Origin: an uncultured Treponema sp.
GTDB taxonomy: Bacteria > Spirochaetota > Spirochaetia > Treponematales > Treponemataceae
NCBI GenBank assembly: GCA_937902125.1
Contig: CALDIB010000096.1
Coordinates: forward strand, 1-31,368
Direction of reading: 5' to 3'
Length of the DNA: 31,368 nucleotides
Shown here: piece by piece, positions 1 to 7,251 of the stretch
How the letters are laid out: each line of letters opens with the position of its first letter
How positions within the stretch are numbered: position 1 is the first letter of the stretch
Translations under genes and position numbers: made by a program
Notes under the pieces: model-generated
What the model saw: the letters and a program-made list of their open reading frames with translations, nothing else
Told to the model about the DNA's origin: nothing
Databases searched by the model: none

Positions 1-1695
1 GCCGCTGAAAAAGAGCTTGACGACGACGCCGAAAGCATCATCACAAACGAGCGCTACATTTACATCGCCGGCATTTTGAAGTCAAGCTACAAAAAGGCCA
101 ACGCCGGAAAACTTTCTCAGTCTGACAAAATTGACCGGGTGGTCACAAACCGCTGGCTTGGACTTCCGATTTTCGCGGTGGTAATGTTCTTTGTGTATTG
201 GATTGCCATGGTTGGAATCGGAGCAAGCGCCACCGACTGGGCCAACGACGGCTTGTTTGGCGACGGCTGGCATTTGTTTGGAATTGGCTCAAGCGCCTAC
301 GAAGAGGCCGCGGAAGAATACGGCGACACTCCCGCCATTCTTGAAGCGGTTGAAAATGGGGAAACGACTTATGTCGTTGAAGACGAGGAAACCCTTGAGC
401 TTTCAGACCCGATTGAAATAACCGACGAAGCCGTGGCCGAAGCCAAGGCTATGGCCGAAAAGTACGGAGAGGAAGGCCCTGATCCCGCCGACTACGGCGT
501 TTGGGTTCCCGGCGTTCCTGTTTTGGTTGAAGGCCTTCTTGACGCGGTTGGCTGCGCCGACTGGCTCAAGGGCTTGATTCTTGACGGAATTGTGGCCGGC
601 GTAGGCGCGGTTCTTGGCTTTGTTCCCCAAATGCTGGTGCTCTTTTTGATGCTCGCTTTCTTGGAAGCCTGCGGTTACATGGCCAGAATCGCCTTTGTTC
701 TTGACCGCATTTTCCGCAAGTTCGGCTTGTCAGGAAAATCATTCATTCCTATGCTTGTTGGAACTGGCTGCGGCATTCCCGGCGTTATGGCTAGCCGCAC
801 CATTGAAAACGAGCGCGACCGCCGCATGACAATTATGACAACTACGTTCATTCCTTGCGGCGCCAAAGTGCCTTTCATCGCCATGGTTGCGGGAGCGATT
901 TTTGGCGGCGCGGCATGGGTTGCCACAAGCGCCTACTTTGTTGGAATGGCCGCCATCATCATTTCGGGAATCATGCTCAAAAAGACAAAGATGTTCGCAG
1001 GAAACCCGGCCCCCTTTGTCATGGAGCTTCCCGCCTACCATATGCCCACTATTGGAAACGTTCTTCGCTCTATGTGGGAGCGCGGCTGGTCGTTCATCAA
1101 AAAGGCCGGAACAATCATCTTGCTTTCCACAATCGTAATTTGGTTCTTGTCATTCTTTGGCTGGGCGGAAGACGGATTCCGCATGCTTGAGGAAGACGAG
1201 CTTGACATTTCAATTCTAGCAAAGGTCGGAAACTGCATCGCTTGGATTTTCACTCCGCTTGGATGGGGCAACTGGCAAGCAGCGGTGGCCTCAATCACGG
1301 GCTTGGTGGCCAAGGAAAATATCGTAGGCACCATGGGAATCCTTTACGGAAGCGGCGACCTTACCGCGTGGCAAGCGCTTGGGCAGGCCTTTAGCTCAAT
1401 CACCGGATACTCCTTCCTTGTGTTCAACCTTTTGTGCGCGCCTTGCTTTGCCGCCATCGGAGCCATCCGCCGCGAAATGAACAGCGCCAAATGGACCTGG
1501 TTCGCCATAGGATACCAGTGCTGTTTCGCTTATGTGATTGCCTTCCTGATTAACCAAATTGGAGCCTTGTTTGCCGGAAGCGCCAACATCGCGGGCTTGA
1601 TTTTTGCCGCAGTCGCTTTGGCCGCAATTGTATACATGCTCTTCTTCAAGAAGTATAGCGAGGCCACAACGCTCACCGCAAAAGTAGGAAAGTGA
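1..1695 (+). CDS. feoB: Ferrous iron transport protein B, 5'-truncated by window edge
   Basis: Membrane part of the FeoB Fe(II) importer of the inner membrane. The reading frame is open from base 1, so the N-terminal GTPase domain lies outside the window. What remains starts in the linker before the membrane domain (NERYIYIAGI) and continues with the typical DKIDRVVTNRWLGLPIF entry into the first membrane helix. The two conserved Cys-containing gate segments are present (GTGCGIPGVMASRTIE and FIPCGAKVPF), as is the VAKENIVGTMG region. About 70 mostly acidic residues are inserted in the first extracytoplasmic loop, between the first helix and the LDGIVAGVGAVLGFVPQ helix. The stop codon overlaps the ATG of the next gene (TGATG), which suggests translational coupling. 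The family call is secure; the acidic loop is seen directly but its role is unknown. Confidence 0.97.
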   Translation, partial: AAEKELDDDAESIITNERYIYIAGILKSSYKKANAGKLSQSDKIDRVVTNRWLGLPIFAVVMFFVYWIAMVGIGASATDWANDGLFGDGWHLFGIGSSAYEEAAEEYGDTPAILEAVENGETTYVVEDEETLELSDPIEITDEAVAEAKAMAEKYGEEGPDPADYGVWVPGVPVLVEGLLDAVGCADWLKGLILDGIVAGVGAVLGFVPQMLVLFLMLAFLEACGYMARIAFVLDRIFRKFGLSGKSFIPMLVGTGCGIPGVMASRTIENERDRRMTIMTTTFIPCGAKVPFIAMVAGAIFGGAAWVATSAYFVGMAAIIISGIMLKKTKMFAGNPAPFVMELPAYHMPTIGNVLRSMWERGWSFIKKAGTIILLSTIVIWFLSFFGWAEDGFRMLEEDELDISILAKVGNCIAWIFTPLGWGNWQAAVASITGLVAKENIVGTMGILYGSGDLTAWQALGQAFSSITGYSFLVFNLLCAPCFAAIGAIRREMNSAKWTWFAIGYQCCFAYVIAFLINQIGALFAGSANIAGLIFAAVALAAIVYMLFFKKYSEATTLTAKVGK

Positions 1696-2066
1696 TGGGA
1701 ACTGCCCTTGTAGGCTTTGTGATGGCGGCTATTGTGGCCGCCATCATATTCAGCCTAGTTAAAAATAAAAAAAGAGGAAAATCCTCATGCGGCGGCGACT
1801 GCGCCCACTGCGGCGCGGCCTGCCATGCCGCTTCTTCCCTGCATAATTCCTCTCTAAAAGAAACCATTCTTGAAATTGACGGAATGATGTGCCCCATGTG
1901 CGAAAGCCACATAAACGACGCCATTAGAAACAATTTTAACGTCAAGTCCGTCCGCTCTTCCCATAAAACCGGCGTTTGCAGAATCCAAAGCCAAGAAACC
2001 CTGGACCAAGAAAAGCTTAAGGCCGTAATAAAAGAAACCGGCTACGAGCTAAAAGAAATCCATTAA
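1695..2066 (+). CDS. FeoB-associated Cys-rich membrane protein fused to HMA metal-binding domain
   Basis: A 123-residue protein. Residues 1-20 form one membrane helix followed by basic residues (KNKKRGK), then a Cys cluster (CGGDCAHCGAACHA). This is the layout of the small FeoB-associated Cys-rich proteins usually found after feoB. Unusually, the chain goes on for about 70 residues with a heavy-metal-associated fold that carries the GMxCxxC motif (GMMCPMC) and ends YELKEIH. The start is placed at the ATG overlapping the feoB stop (TGATG); a GTG one codon upstream is possible. Tight coupling to feoB suggests a role in metal delivery or iron-importer function. HMA domains usually bind Cu(I) or similar soft metals, so its partner metal here is uncertain. 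Confidence 0.85.
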   Translation: MGTALVGFVMAAIVAAIIFSLVKNKKRGKSSCGGDCAHCGAACHAASSLHNSSLKETILEIDGMMCPMCESHINDAIRNNFNVKSVRSSHKTGVCRIQSQETLDQEKLKAVIKETGYELKEIH

Positions 2067-2084
2067 TCGTTAAATTTTTTATCT

Positions 2085-2143
2085 GTAAGCTATTGCTAAC
2101 TTTTATAAAAAATGGTATGCTTTATAAGTTAGTTATCGCTAAC
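2085..2143 (+). promoter_or_regulatory. gpmA promoter bracketed by two near-palindromic operators
   Basis: Two 16-base dyads, GTAAGCTATTGCTAAC (2085-2100) and GTTAGTTATCGCTAAC (2128-2143), share the pattern GTTAGCNNNNGCTAAC with one mismatch each. Between them lies a candidate promoter: -35 TTGCTA (2094-2099), 16-base spacer, -10 TATGCT (2116-2121). The first dyad covers the -35 and the second covers the expected start of transcription, a geometry typical of repression. The TTAG/CTAA half-sites resemble boxes of the DtxR/IdeR/TroR metalloregulator family. The regulator itself is not in the window, so this assignment is inference. Confidence 0.6.
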
Positions 2144-2176
2144 AATTTTCCAAAATATTTTTCATGGAGCGGCAAT

Positions 2177-2923
2177 ATGACAAAATTGGTGTTGATTAGA
2201 CATGGCGAAAGCGAATGGAATAAACTGAACCTCTTTACAGGCTGGACTGACGTGGAACTTTCCGACAAGGGCCGGGAGGAAGCAAAGGCTGCGGGAAAGC
2301 TATTAAAAGACGAAGGCTACGATTTTGACATTTGCTACACTTCTTATTTAAAGCGAGCCATTCACACCTTGAACGGAATCCTTTGCGAAATGGACAGGGA
2401 ATGGCTTCCTGTAATAAAGACATGGAAATTGAACGAGCGCCATTACGGCGACCTTCAAGGAAAAAACAAGGCGGAAGCGGCAAAAAAATTTGGAGAGGCT
2501 CAGGTAAAAATCTGGCGGCGCTCTTTTGACGTGAAGCCTCCAGTCCTTTCTGACGATGACGAGCGCTCTGCAAAAAAGCAAGCCATGTATCGCGACGTTG
2601 ACCCCAGCTTTCTTCCGCAGAACGAAAGCCTTGAAACGACAATCGCCCGGGTAATTCCATACTTTCTTGAAGAAATCAAGCCGCAAATGAAGGCGGGAAA
2701 GCGGGTGATAATTGCGGCCCATGGCAACAGCCTTCGCGCGCTGGTAAAATACCTTGACGGCCTTAGCCCGGAAGAAATTCTTGAAGTGAACATTCCCACT
2801 GGCGTTCCCCTTGTATACGAGTTTGACGAAAAGTTCAATGTGGCAAAGCGCTATTATCTTGGAGACCAAGAGGCGATTAAGGCAAAAATGAACGCCGTGG
2901 CGAACCAAGGAAAAAAAGCGTAA
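2177..2923 (+). CDS. gpmA: 2,3-bisphosphoglycerate-dependent phosphoglycerate mutase
   Basis: A 248-residue cytoplasmic glycolytic enzyme that interconverts 3- and 2-phosphoglycerate. It has the histidine phosphatase signature LIRHGESEWN with the phospho-accepting His at residue 9, the ERHYGDLQGKNK segment, and the second catalytic His in AAHGNSLRALVKYLDGLS. Its length matches the standard dPGM family. The frame is open upstream to 2093, but ATG 2177 is the family start and is preceded by GGAG at 2166-2169. It lies behind the dyad-flanked promoter at 2085-2143 and 19 bases before pyrKD, so the two may be cotranscribed. In T. pallidum the homologous gpm is the last gene of the TroR-regulated tro metal-transport operon, which makes its place beside feo genes notable. 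Confidence 0.97.
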   Translation: MTKLVLIRHGESEWNKLNLFTGWTDVELSDKGREEAKAAGKLLKDEGYDFDICYTSYLKRAIHTLNGILCEMDREWLPVIKTWKLNERHYGDLQGKNKAEAAKKFGEAQVKIWRRSFDVKPPVLSDDDERSAKKQAMYRDVDPSFLPQNESLETTIARVIPYFLEEIKPQMKAGKRVIIAAHGNSLRALVKYLDGLSPEEILEVNIPTGVPLVYEFDEKFNVAKRYYLGDQEAIKAKMNAVANQGKKA

Positions 2924-2942
2924 AAATAAGGACAGCCGAATT

Positions 2943-4832
2943 ATGGACATAGCGGAAATTGATGAAAACGGAAAGGGCCTGCAATTTTACGGAAGGACAA
3001 AAGTTGAGCGGCTTGAAAAAATTGAAGGGCAGCCTAACGTATATCTTTTGCAGACGACAATTGAATGCGAGAGAAAAAGCCAGCGTTCTCCTAAACCGGG
3101 GCAATTTTATTTAATCAGAAGCGCCAAGTCCGCCGTCCACTACAACAGGCCCGTGAGCGTCTACCATTCAGAAGAATGGACAAGCAACGAAGGCAAAAAA
3201 AAGATTCTAGTCCAGTTTATGATTTTGGAAAAGGGACGGGGAACCGGCGAGCTTTGCCACATGACCCTTTGGGATGACATTTCTGTAATCGGCCCTTTGG
3301 GAAAGCCTTGGCCTTTGGAGGAATGCCGCGCCCTTGCGGAAGAAAATCCCGGCAAGGCAAAAATTTGCATCGTCGGCGGAGGAATCGGAGTCGCCCCTGT
3401 GGCAAATCTTGCGAGCAGTCTTCCCGACGCTTCCTACGATTTTTACGCGGCCTTCAAATCCGGCTCATACGGCCTTGAGCGCGTTCATGCAAATAATTTG
3501 CAAATCACCACTGACGACGGCTCTTGCGGCCTAAAGGGAATGCTGCCTTGCGCGCTTACAAAAGAGGCGGTTCAAAAAGCCGGCTACGAGTTGATTCTTG
3601 CCTGCGGACCAACGCCAGCCTTGGTTTATGTAAAAAATCTGGCCGCCGCCTTGGGAATCAAATGCTACATAAGCATGGAGCGCAGAATGCTCTGCGGTCT
3701 TGGAGCCTGCCTTGGCTGTACGCTGGAAACCACAAAAGGGCTCAAGAGGTGTTGCAAGGACGGCCCGGTTTTTGACGCTAAAGAAATAGTTTTTGAAGAC
3801 ATGCCGCCCCGCAGAAAGCCGCTGGCTAAAGACGAAGAGCCTGATTTGGGCGTTGACATCGCCGGCGTCCATTTTAAAAATCCAATCATCGCAAGCGGCG
3901 GAACCTTTGCTTTTGGCCAAAATTTTCGCGGTGTAAGCGACGTTGCCGCTTGGGGAGGAATTGTCTCAAAGGGCGTCACTCTTGAGCCCAGGGAGGGGAA
4001 TCACGGCGAGCGCAGTCTGGAAGTGGCTGGCGGAAACATGAACTCCATAGGCCTTCAGAACCCCGGCATTCCCTATTACATAGAAAACCTTCTTCCCAAA
4101 ATGACAGGGCTTGGTCCCGTCGTGATAACCAACTTGGCAGGAAGCGACATAGAATCCTATGTGGAAGGCGCGAAGCTTTTGGACAAGACCGACTGCGACA
4201 TGATAGAGCTTAACATAAGCTGCCCCAACATAAAGGCGGCGGGGCTTGCTTGGGGAATGAGCGCTGACACAGCCTTTTATTGCGTTTCGGCGGTCCGGGC
4301 CGCAACCAAAAAGCCTCTGATGGTAAAGCTTTCTCCAAACGCCGCGGACAACCGGCCCATAGCCATCGCCTGCATAAAAGCCGGCGCGAACGCGATTAGT
4401 TTGATAAACATGATTCACGGAGTCGCCATCGACATAGAAAAGGGAAAGCCCTTTTTTAACAACGTTCACGCAGGCTATTCAGGCCCGGGCCTAAAGCCCC
4501 TTGCCCTTAGAATTGTCTACGATGTGGTTCAGGAAATCAACAAGCTGCCGCCTGAGCAAAGGGTTCCCGTAGTGGGAATCGGAGGAATATGTTCATGGCA
4601 GGACGCGGTAGAGTTTATTATGGCGGGAGCCAGCGCGGTGGAAATAGGGCAGGCGAAGTTCACAAATCCCAATGTGGCGATTGACATTAAGAATGGACTC
4701 CGCTCTTTTATGAAAAGCCGCGGCTATCACAAGCTGTCGGAAATGCGGGGAATCGCTCAGGTTCCGCGGCATAATTCGGCGCGCACGGACGAGAAGGGCC
4801 GCTTCGCCGACTTAAAGGCCATGATGAAATGA
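2943..4832 (+). CDS. pyrKD: Fused dihydroorotate dehydrogenase: PyrK electron-transfer subunit + PyrD (class 1B)
   Basis: A 629-residue protein that oxidises dihydroorotate to orotate in pyrimidine synthesis, with NAD+ as final acceptor. Residues about 15-290 are PyrK: FAD-binding RPVSVY near 69-74, pyridine-nucleotide loop GGGIGVAP near 145-152, and a [2Fe-2S] Cys set at C251, C256, C259 and C270 or C271. Residues about 303-629 are PyrD: N-terminal FKNPIIASGGTF, NxxxLQNPG, the catalytic-base Cys 427 in NISCPN, and the FMN-phosphate region VGIGGI...AGASAVEIGQA. The two are normally separate genes (pyrK, pyrD) whose products form a heterotetramer; here they are one chain in the order K then D. 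The ribosome site is AAGGA at 2928-2932. It converges on the exonuclease gene with only 24 bases between stops. Confidence 0.95.
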   Translation: MDIAEIDENGKGLQFYGRTKVERLEKIEGQPNVYLLQTTIECERKSQRSPKPGQFYLIRSAKSAVHYNRPVSVYHSEEWTSNEGKKKILVQFMILEKGRGTGELCHMTLWDDISVIGPLGKPWPLEECRALAEENPGKAKICIVGGGIGVAPVANLASSLPDASYDFYAAFKSGSYGLERVHANNLQITTDDGSCGLKGMLPCALTKEAVQKAGYELILACGPTPALVYVKNLAAALGIKCYISMERRMLCGLGACLGCTLETTKGLKRCCKDGPVFDAKEIVFEDMPPRRKPLAKDEEPDLGVDIAGVHFKNPIIASGGTFAFGQNFRGVSDVAAWGGIVSKGVTLEPREGNHGERSLEVAGGNMNSIGLQNPGIPYYIENLLPKMTGLGPVVITNLAGSDIESYVEGAKLLDKTDCDMIELNISCPNIKAAGLAWGMSADTAFYCVSAVRAATKKPLMVKLSPNAADNRPIAIACIKAGANAISLINMIHGVAIDIEKGKPFFNNVHAGYSGPGLKPLALRIVYDVVQEINKLPPEQRVPVVGIGGICSWQDAVEFIMAGASAVEIGQAKFTNPNVAIDIKNGLRSFMKSRGYHKLSEMRGIAQVPRHNSARTDEKGRFADLKAMMK

Positions 4833-4856
4833 GCGCTTTCCGCTAAAACATCAAGC

Positions 4857-5459
4857 TCACTTTTGAATTGAATCCGTGTCGCGGACTGAGCGCAAAAAAA
4901 CTTCCATGCAGACCCGGGCGTCGTCTCCGGCGCGATGGGCGGCTTGGACGTTGATTTTCATTCCGCTAGCCAAATACTGCAAATTGTATTTTTTGTTTAT
5001 GGGATAAGCCCATCGCGCCAAGTCCAAGGTGTCGATGGCCTTGTTCTTTAGTTCCTTCATTCCATGGCGGCATCTTTCTCCGTTCACAAAATTCCAGTCA
5101 AACTGAACGTTATGGCCGACCAAAACGCAGCCTTTGGAAAATTCCTCAAAGTCCGCCATGACTTTTTGAATGCCAGGCGCGCCTTCAAGCATTTGGTCTG
5201 TGATGCCTGTTATGCCGGTGATTATCGGCGGAATCGAATGGTCGATTTGGACGAATGAATTGTATGACGAAAGGACGCCGCTCTTGTCAAAGCGAACGGC
5301 GCCCAATTCAATTATGTTGTCTTTTTTATAGCTTAAGCCCGTTGTTTCCACATCAAAGGCGCAGAAAACCCCGTTGTTCTCGTAAATCAAACGGCGAAGC
5401 CTTCTGTAGTCCTTTAGGAGCTTTACCGGGCTAAAGGGCGCGTTATTTTGCGGCGGCAT
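4857..5459 (-). CDS. DnaQ-like 3'-5' exonuclease (DEDDh family)
   Basis: A 200-residue protein with a single exonuclease domain of the DNA polymerase III epsilon type. Visible motifs are Exo I FDVETTG (D36, E38), ITGITDQML, Exo II GHNVQFDWNF, and Exo III AHRAGDDA with the catalytic His and Asp (DEDDh). It is shorter than E. coli DnaQ and has no clear beta-clamp or polymerase-binding tail, so it could be the replicative proofreading subunit or a stand-alone repair or RNA-processing nuclease. It is the last gene of the minus-strand run. Its ATG lies inside the end of the phosphohexomutase gene (17-base overlap), which suggests translational coupling. Confidence 0.88.
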   Translation of the reverse strand: MPPQNNAPFSPVKLLKDYRRLRRLIYENNGVFCAFDVETTGLSYKKDNIIELGAVRFDKSGVLSSYNSFVQIDHSIPPIITGITGITDQMLEGAPGIQKVMADFEEFSKGCVLVGHNVQFDWNFVNGERCRHGMKELKNKAIDTLDLARWAYPINKKYNLQYLASGMKINVQAAHRAGDDARVCMEVFLRSVRDTDSIQK

Positions 5460-7221
5460 CCAAAACGCCTTTGATTTCAGCGCTGATTGCGTCGCATAAG
5501 GCGGCGGCGTCCTTTTTGCTTTGGGCCAAGCCGTCCTTTCCGGCCGGCGGAAGCGCGCAGTTGATGTAGAACTTGATTTTTGGCTCCGTTCCGCTGGGGC
5601 GGGCGCTTACGATTGTTCCGCCTTCAAGAACAAACTGCAAGACATTGCTCTTTGGAAGATTGACGGCGGCTTTGGCGCCGGGATTGGCCGGGTCAAATTC
5701 AACGCTTTCCTGAATGTCCTTGATTTTAAGAACTTTCTTTCCGCCCAAAGACTTGAGTCCTTCCGTTCTAAGCTTTGTCATTATGCCGCCCATGATTGAG
5801 GGGCCTTGAGGGCCTTCAAAGTATTGGCTGATGGCGCGGTCTTCAAAGTAGCCGTATTCGGCCCACATGTCGTCAAGGCGCTCCAAGACGCTCTTTCCTT
5901 TGCTTGCCCAATATAAGGTCATTTCGGCGCACATGGCGGCGGCGCTTACTCCGTCTTTGTCCATGACTTCTTTTTCGACCTTGTAGCCGTAGCTTTCCTC
6001 AAGGCCAAAGACATAAGTGTTTGAGCCGTCCTTTTCCATTTGGGCTTGCGCGGCGGCAATCCACTTGAAGCCGGTCAAGCATTCAACCATCTTAACGCCA
6101 AATTTTTTGCATATGGCGTCGCCAAAGGGGGAAGTGACGATTGAGCGCACGATGGCCGCGTTGGCGGGAAGCTTTCCCAATTCCTTGCGGCTGAGCAAAA
6201 CGTAGTCCATCAAAAGGGCGCCCATTTGGTTTCCGCTTACCAAAACAAATTTTCCGTCCTTTCCGGGGAAAGCCGTTCCAAAGCGGTCCGCGTCCGGGTC
6301 TGTGGCCATGACGCAGTCGGCCTTTTCCTTTTCGCCAAGGGCAACGGCCATTTTAAGCGCGGGGGCCTCTTCCGGATTGGGTTTTTCAACTGTGGGGAAA
6401 TTTCCGTCCGGCTTTTGCTGCTCGGGAACGGTGATTACCTTAAGGCCCAAGTCGCCCAAAACTTTTTCAACATGCATGGCGCCTGTTCCGTGCAAGGGCG
6501 TATAAACGATTTTCACGCTGGAAGCCTTTTCCTTGATAAGGTCTGGGCGGAAAAGCTGCGCCTTGCACATGGCCCAGAATTTTTCGTCAATTTCTTTGTC
6601 TATCAAAACAAGGGAGCCGTTTTTAAGGGCTTGGTCTTTTGAAATTGTCTTTACTTCCTTGACGGCGTTCACTTCCACAATGATGCCCTTGTCGTGGGGC
6701 TCGATTACTTGGGCGCCGTCGTTCCAATAGGCCTTGTAGCCGTTATACATTCTTGGATTGTGGCTGGCCGTAACCACAACGCCTGTGTCGGCCTTAAGCT
6801 CTCGGATTGCGTAAGAAAGTTCTGGAGTGGGGCGAACTCCCGTAAATAGGTAAGCCTTGATTCCGTTGGCGGCGAAAATGAGGGCCGTGGCCTCCGCGAA
6901 AACGTCCGAATTCAAGCGGCTGTCGTAGGCCACGACTGCGGAAAGCTTTCCTTCTTTTGCCTTTTGGGGAAAAGCCTTGATGAGGTAGTTGGCCAAGCCT
7001 TGGGTGGCGCGGTTGATTTCAAGGGTGTTCATGCGGTTCGTTCCGCCGCCCATAATTCCCCGAAGGCCGCCGGTTCCAAATTCAAGCGTTTGGTAAAAAC
7101 GGTCTTCAAGCTCTTTGTAGTCTTCCTTTGCCACAAGCTCTTCGACTTCTTTTCTAAAGCGCTCGTCCTTTTCCTGGGCGATGTAGTCTTTGGCTCTTTC
7201 AAGTATTTCCTGCTTTTCCAT
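5443..7221 (-). CDS. Phosphoglucomutase/phosphomannomutase (alpha-D-phosphohexomutase)
   Basis: A 592-residue cytoplasmic enzyme moving phosphate between C6 and C1 of hexoses. All four family signatures are present: TASHNPRMYNGYKAYW with the phosphoserine at residue 153, the metal loop DPDADR, the sugar-binding GLEESYGY, and the phosphate-binding ARPSGTEPKIKFY near the C-terminus. The length and FGTGGLRG start fit the larger bacterial PGM2/PgcA-like branch, which supplies glucose-1-phosphate for glycogen and glycolipid precursors. The start is fixed by GGAGGAAAAA just before the ATG. It follows a second mutase paralogue by 30 bases in the same operon. Confidence 0.95.
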   Translation of the reverse strand: MEKQEILERAKDYIAQEKDERFRKEVEELVAKEDYKELEDRFYQTLEFGTGGLRGIMGGGTNRMNTLEINRATQGLANYLIKAFPQKAKEGKLSAVVAYDSRLNSDVFAEATALIFAANGIKAYLFTGVRPTPELSYAIRELKADTGVVVTASHNPRMYNGYKAYWNDGAQVIEPHDKGIIVEVNAVKEVKTISKDQALKNGSLVLIDKEIDEKFWAMCKAQLFRPDLIKEKASSVKIVYTPLHGTGAMHVEKVLGDLGLKVITVPEQQKPDGNFPTVEKPNPEEAPALKMAVALGEKEKADCVMATDPDADRFGTAFPGKDGKFVLVSGNQMGALLMDYVLLSRKELGKLPANAAIVRSIVTSPFGDAICKKFGVKMVECLTGFKWIAAAQAQMEKDGSNTYVFGLEESYGYKVEKEVMDKDGVSAAAMCAEMTLYWASKGKSVLERLDDMWAEYGYFEDRAISQYFEGPQGPSIMGGIMTKLRTEGLKSLGGKKVLKIKDIQESVEFDPANPGAKAAVNLPKSNVLQFVLEGGTIVSARPSGTEPKIKFYINCALPPAGKDGLAQSKKDAAALCDAISAEIKGVLDAAAK

Positions 7222-7251
7222 TTTTTCCTCCGTGGAATGCTTTGATACAGT

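Noticed and set aside
1..75. feoB as a naturally truncated gene starting at the TTG at 76
   Set aside because: The frame is open to base 1 and encodes the expected linker upstream of that codon, so the truncation is only the window edge.
2348..2950. 200-codon minus-strand frame opposite gpmA
   Set aside because: gpmA is unambiguous by motif and length; the antisense product has no recognisable feature and no ribosome site.
4833..4856. Bidirectional terminator between pyrKD and the exonuclease gene
   Set aside because: Only a four-base stem is possible in the 24-base gap, and there is no T-run.
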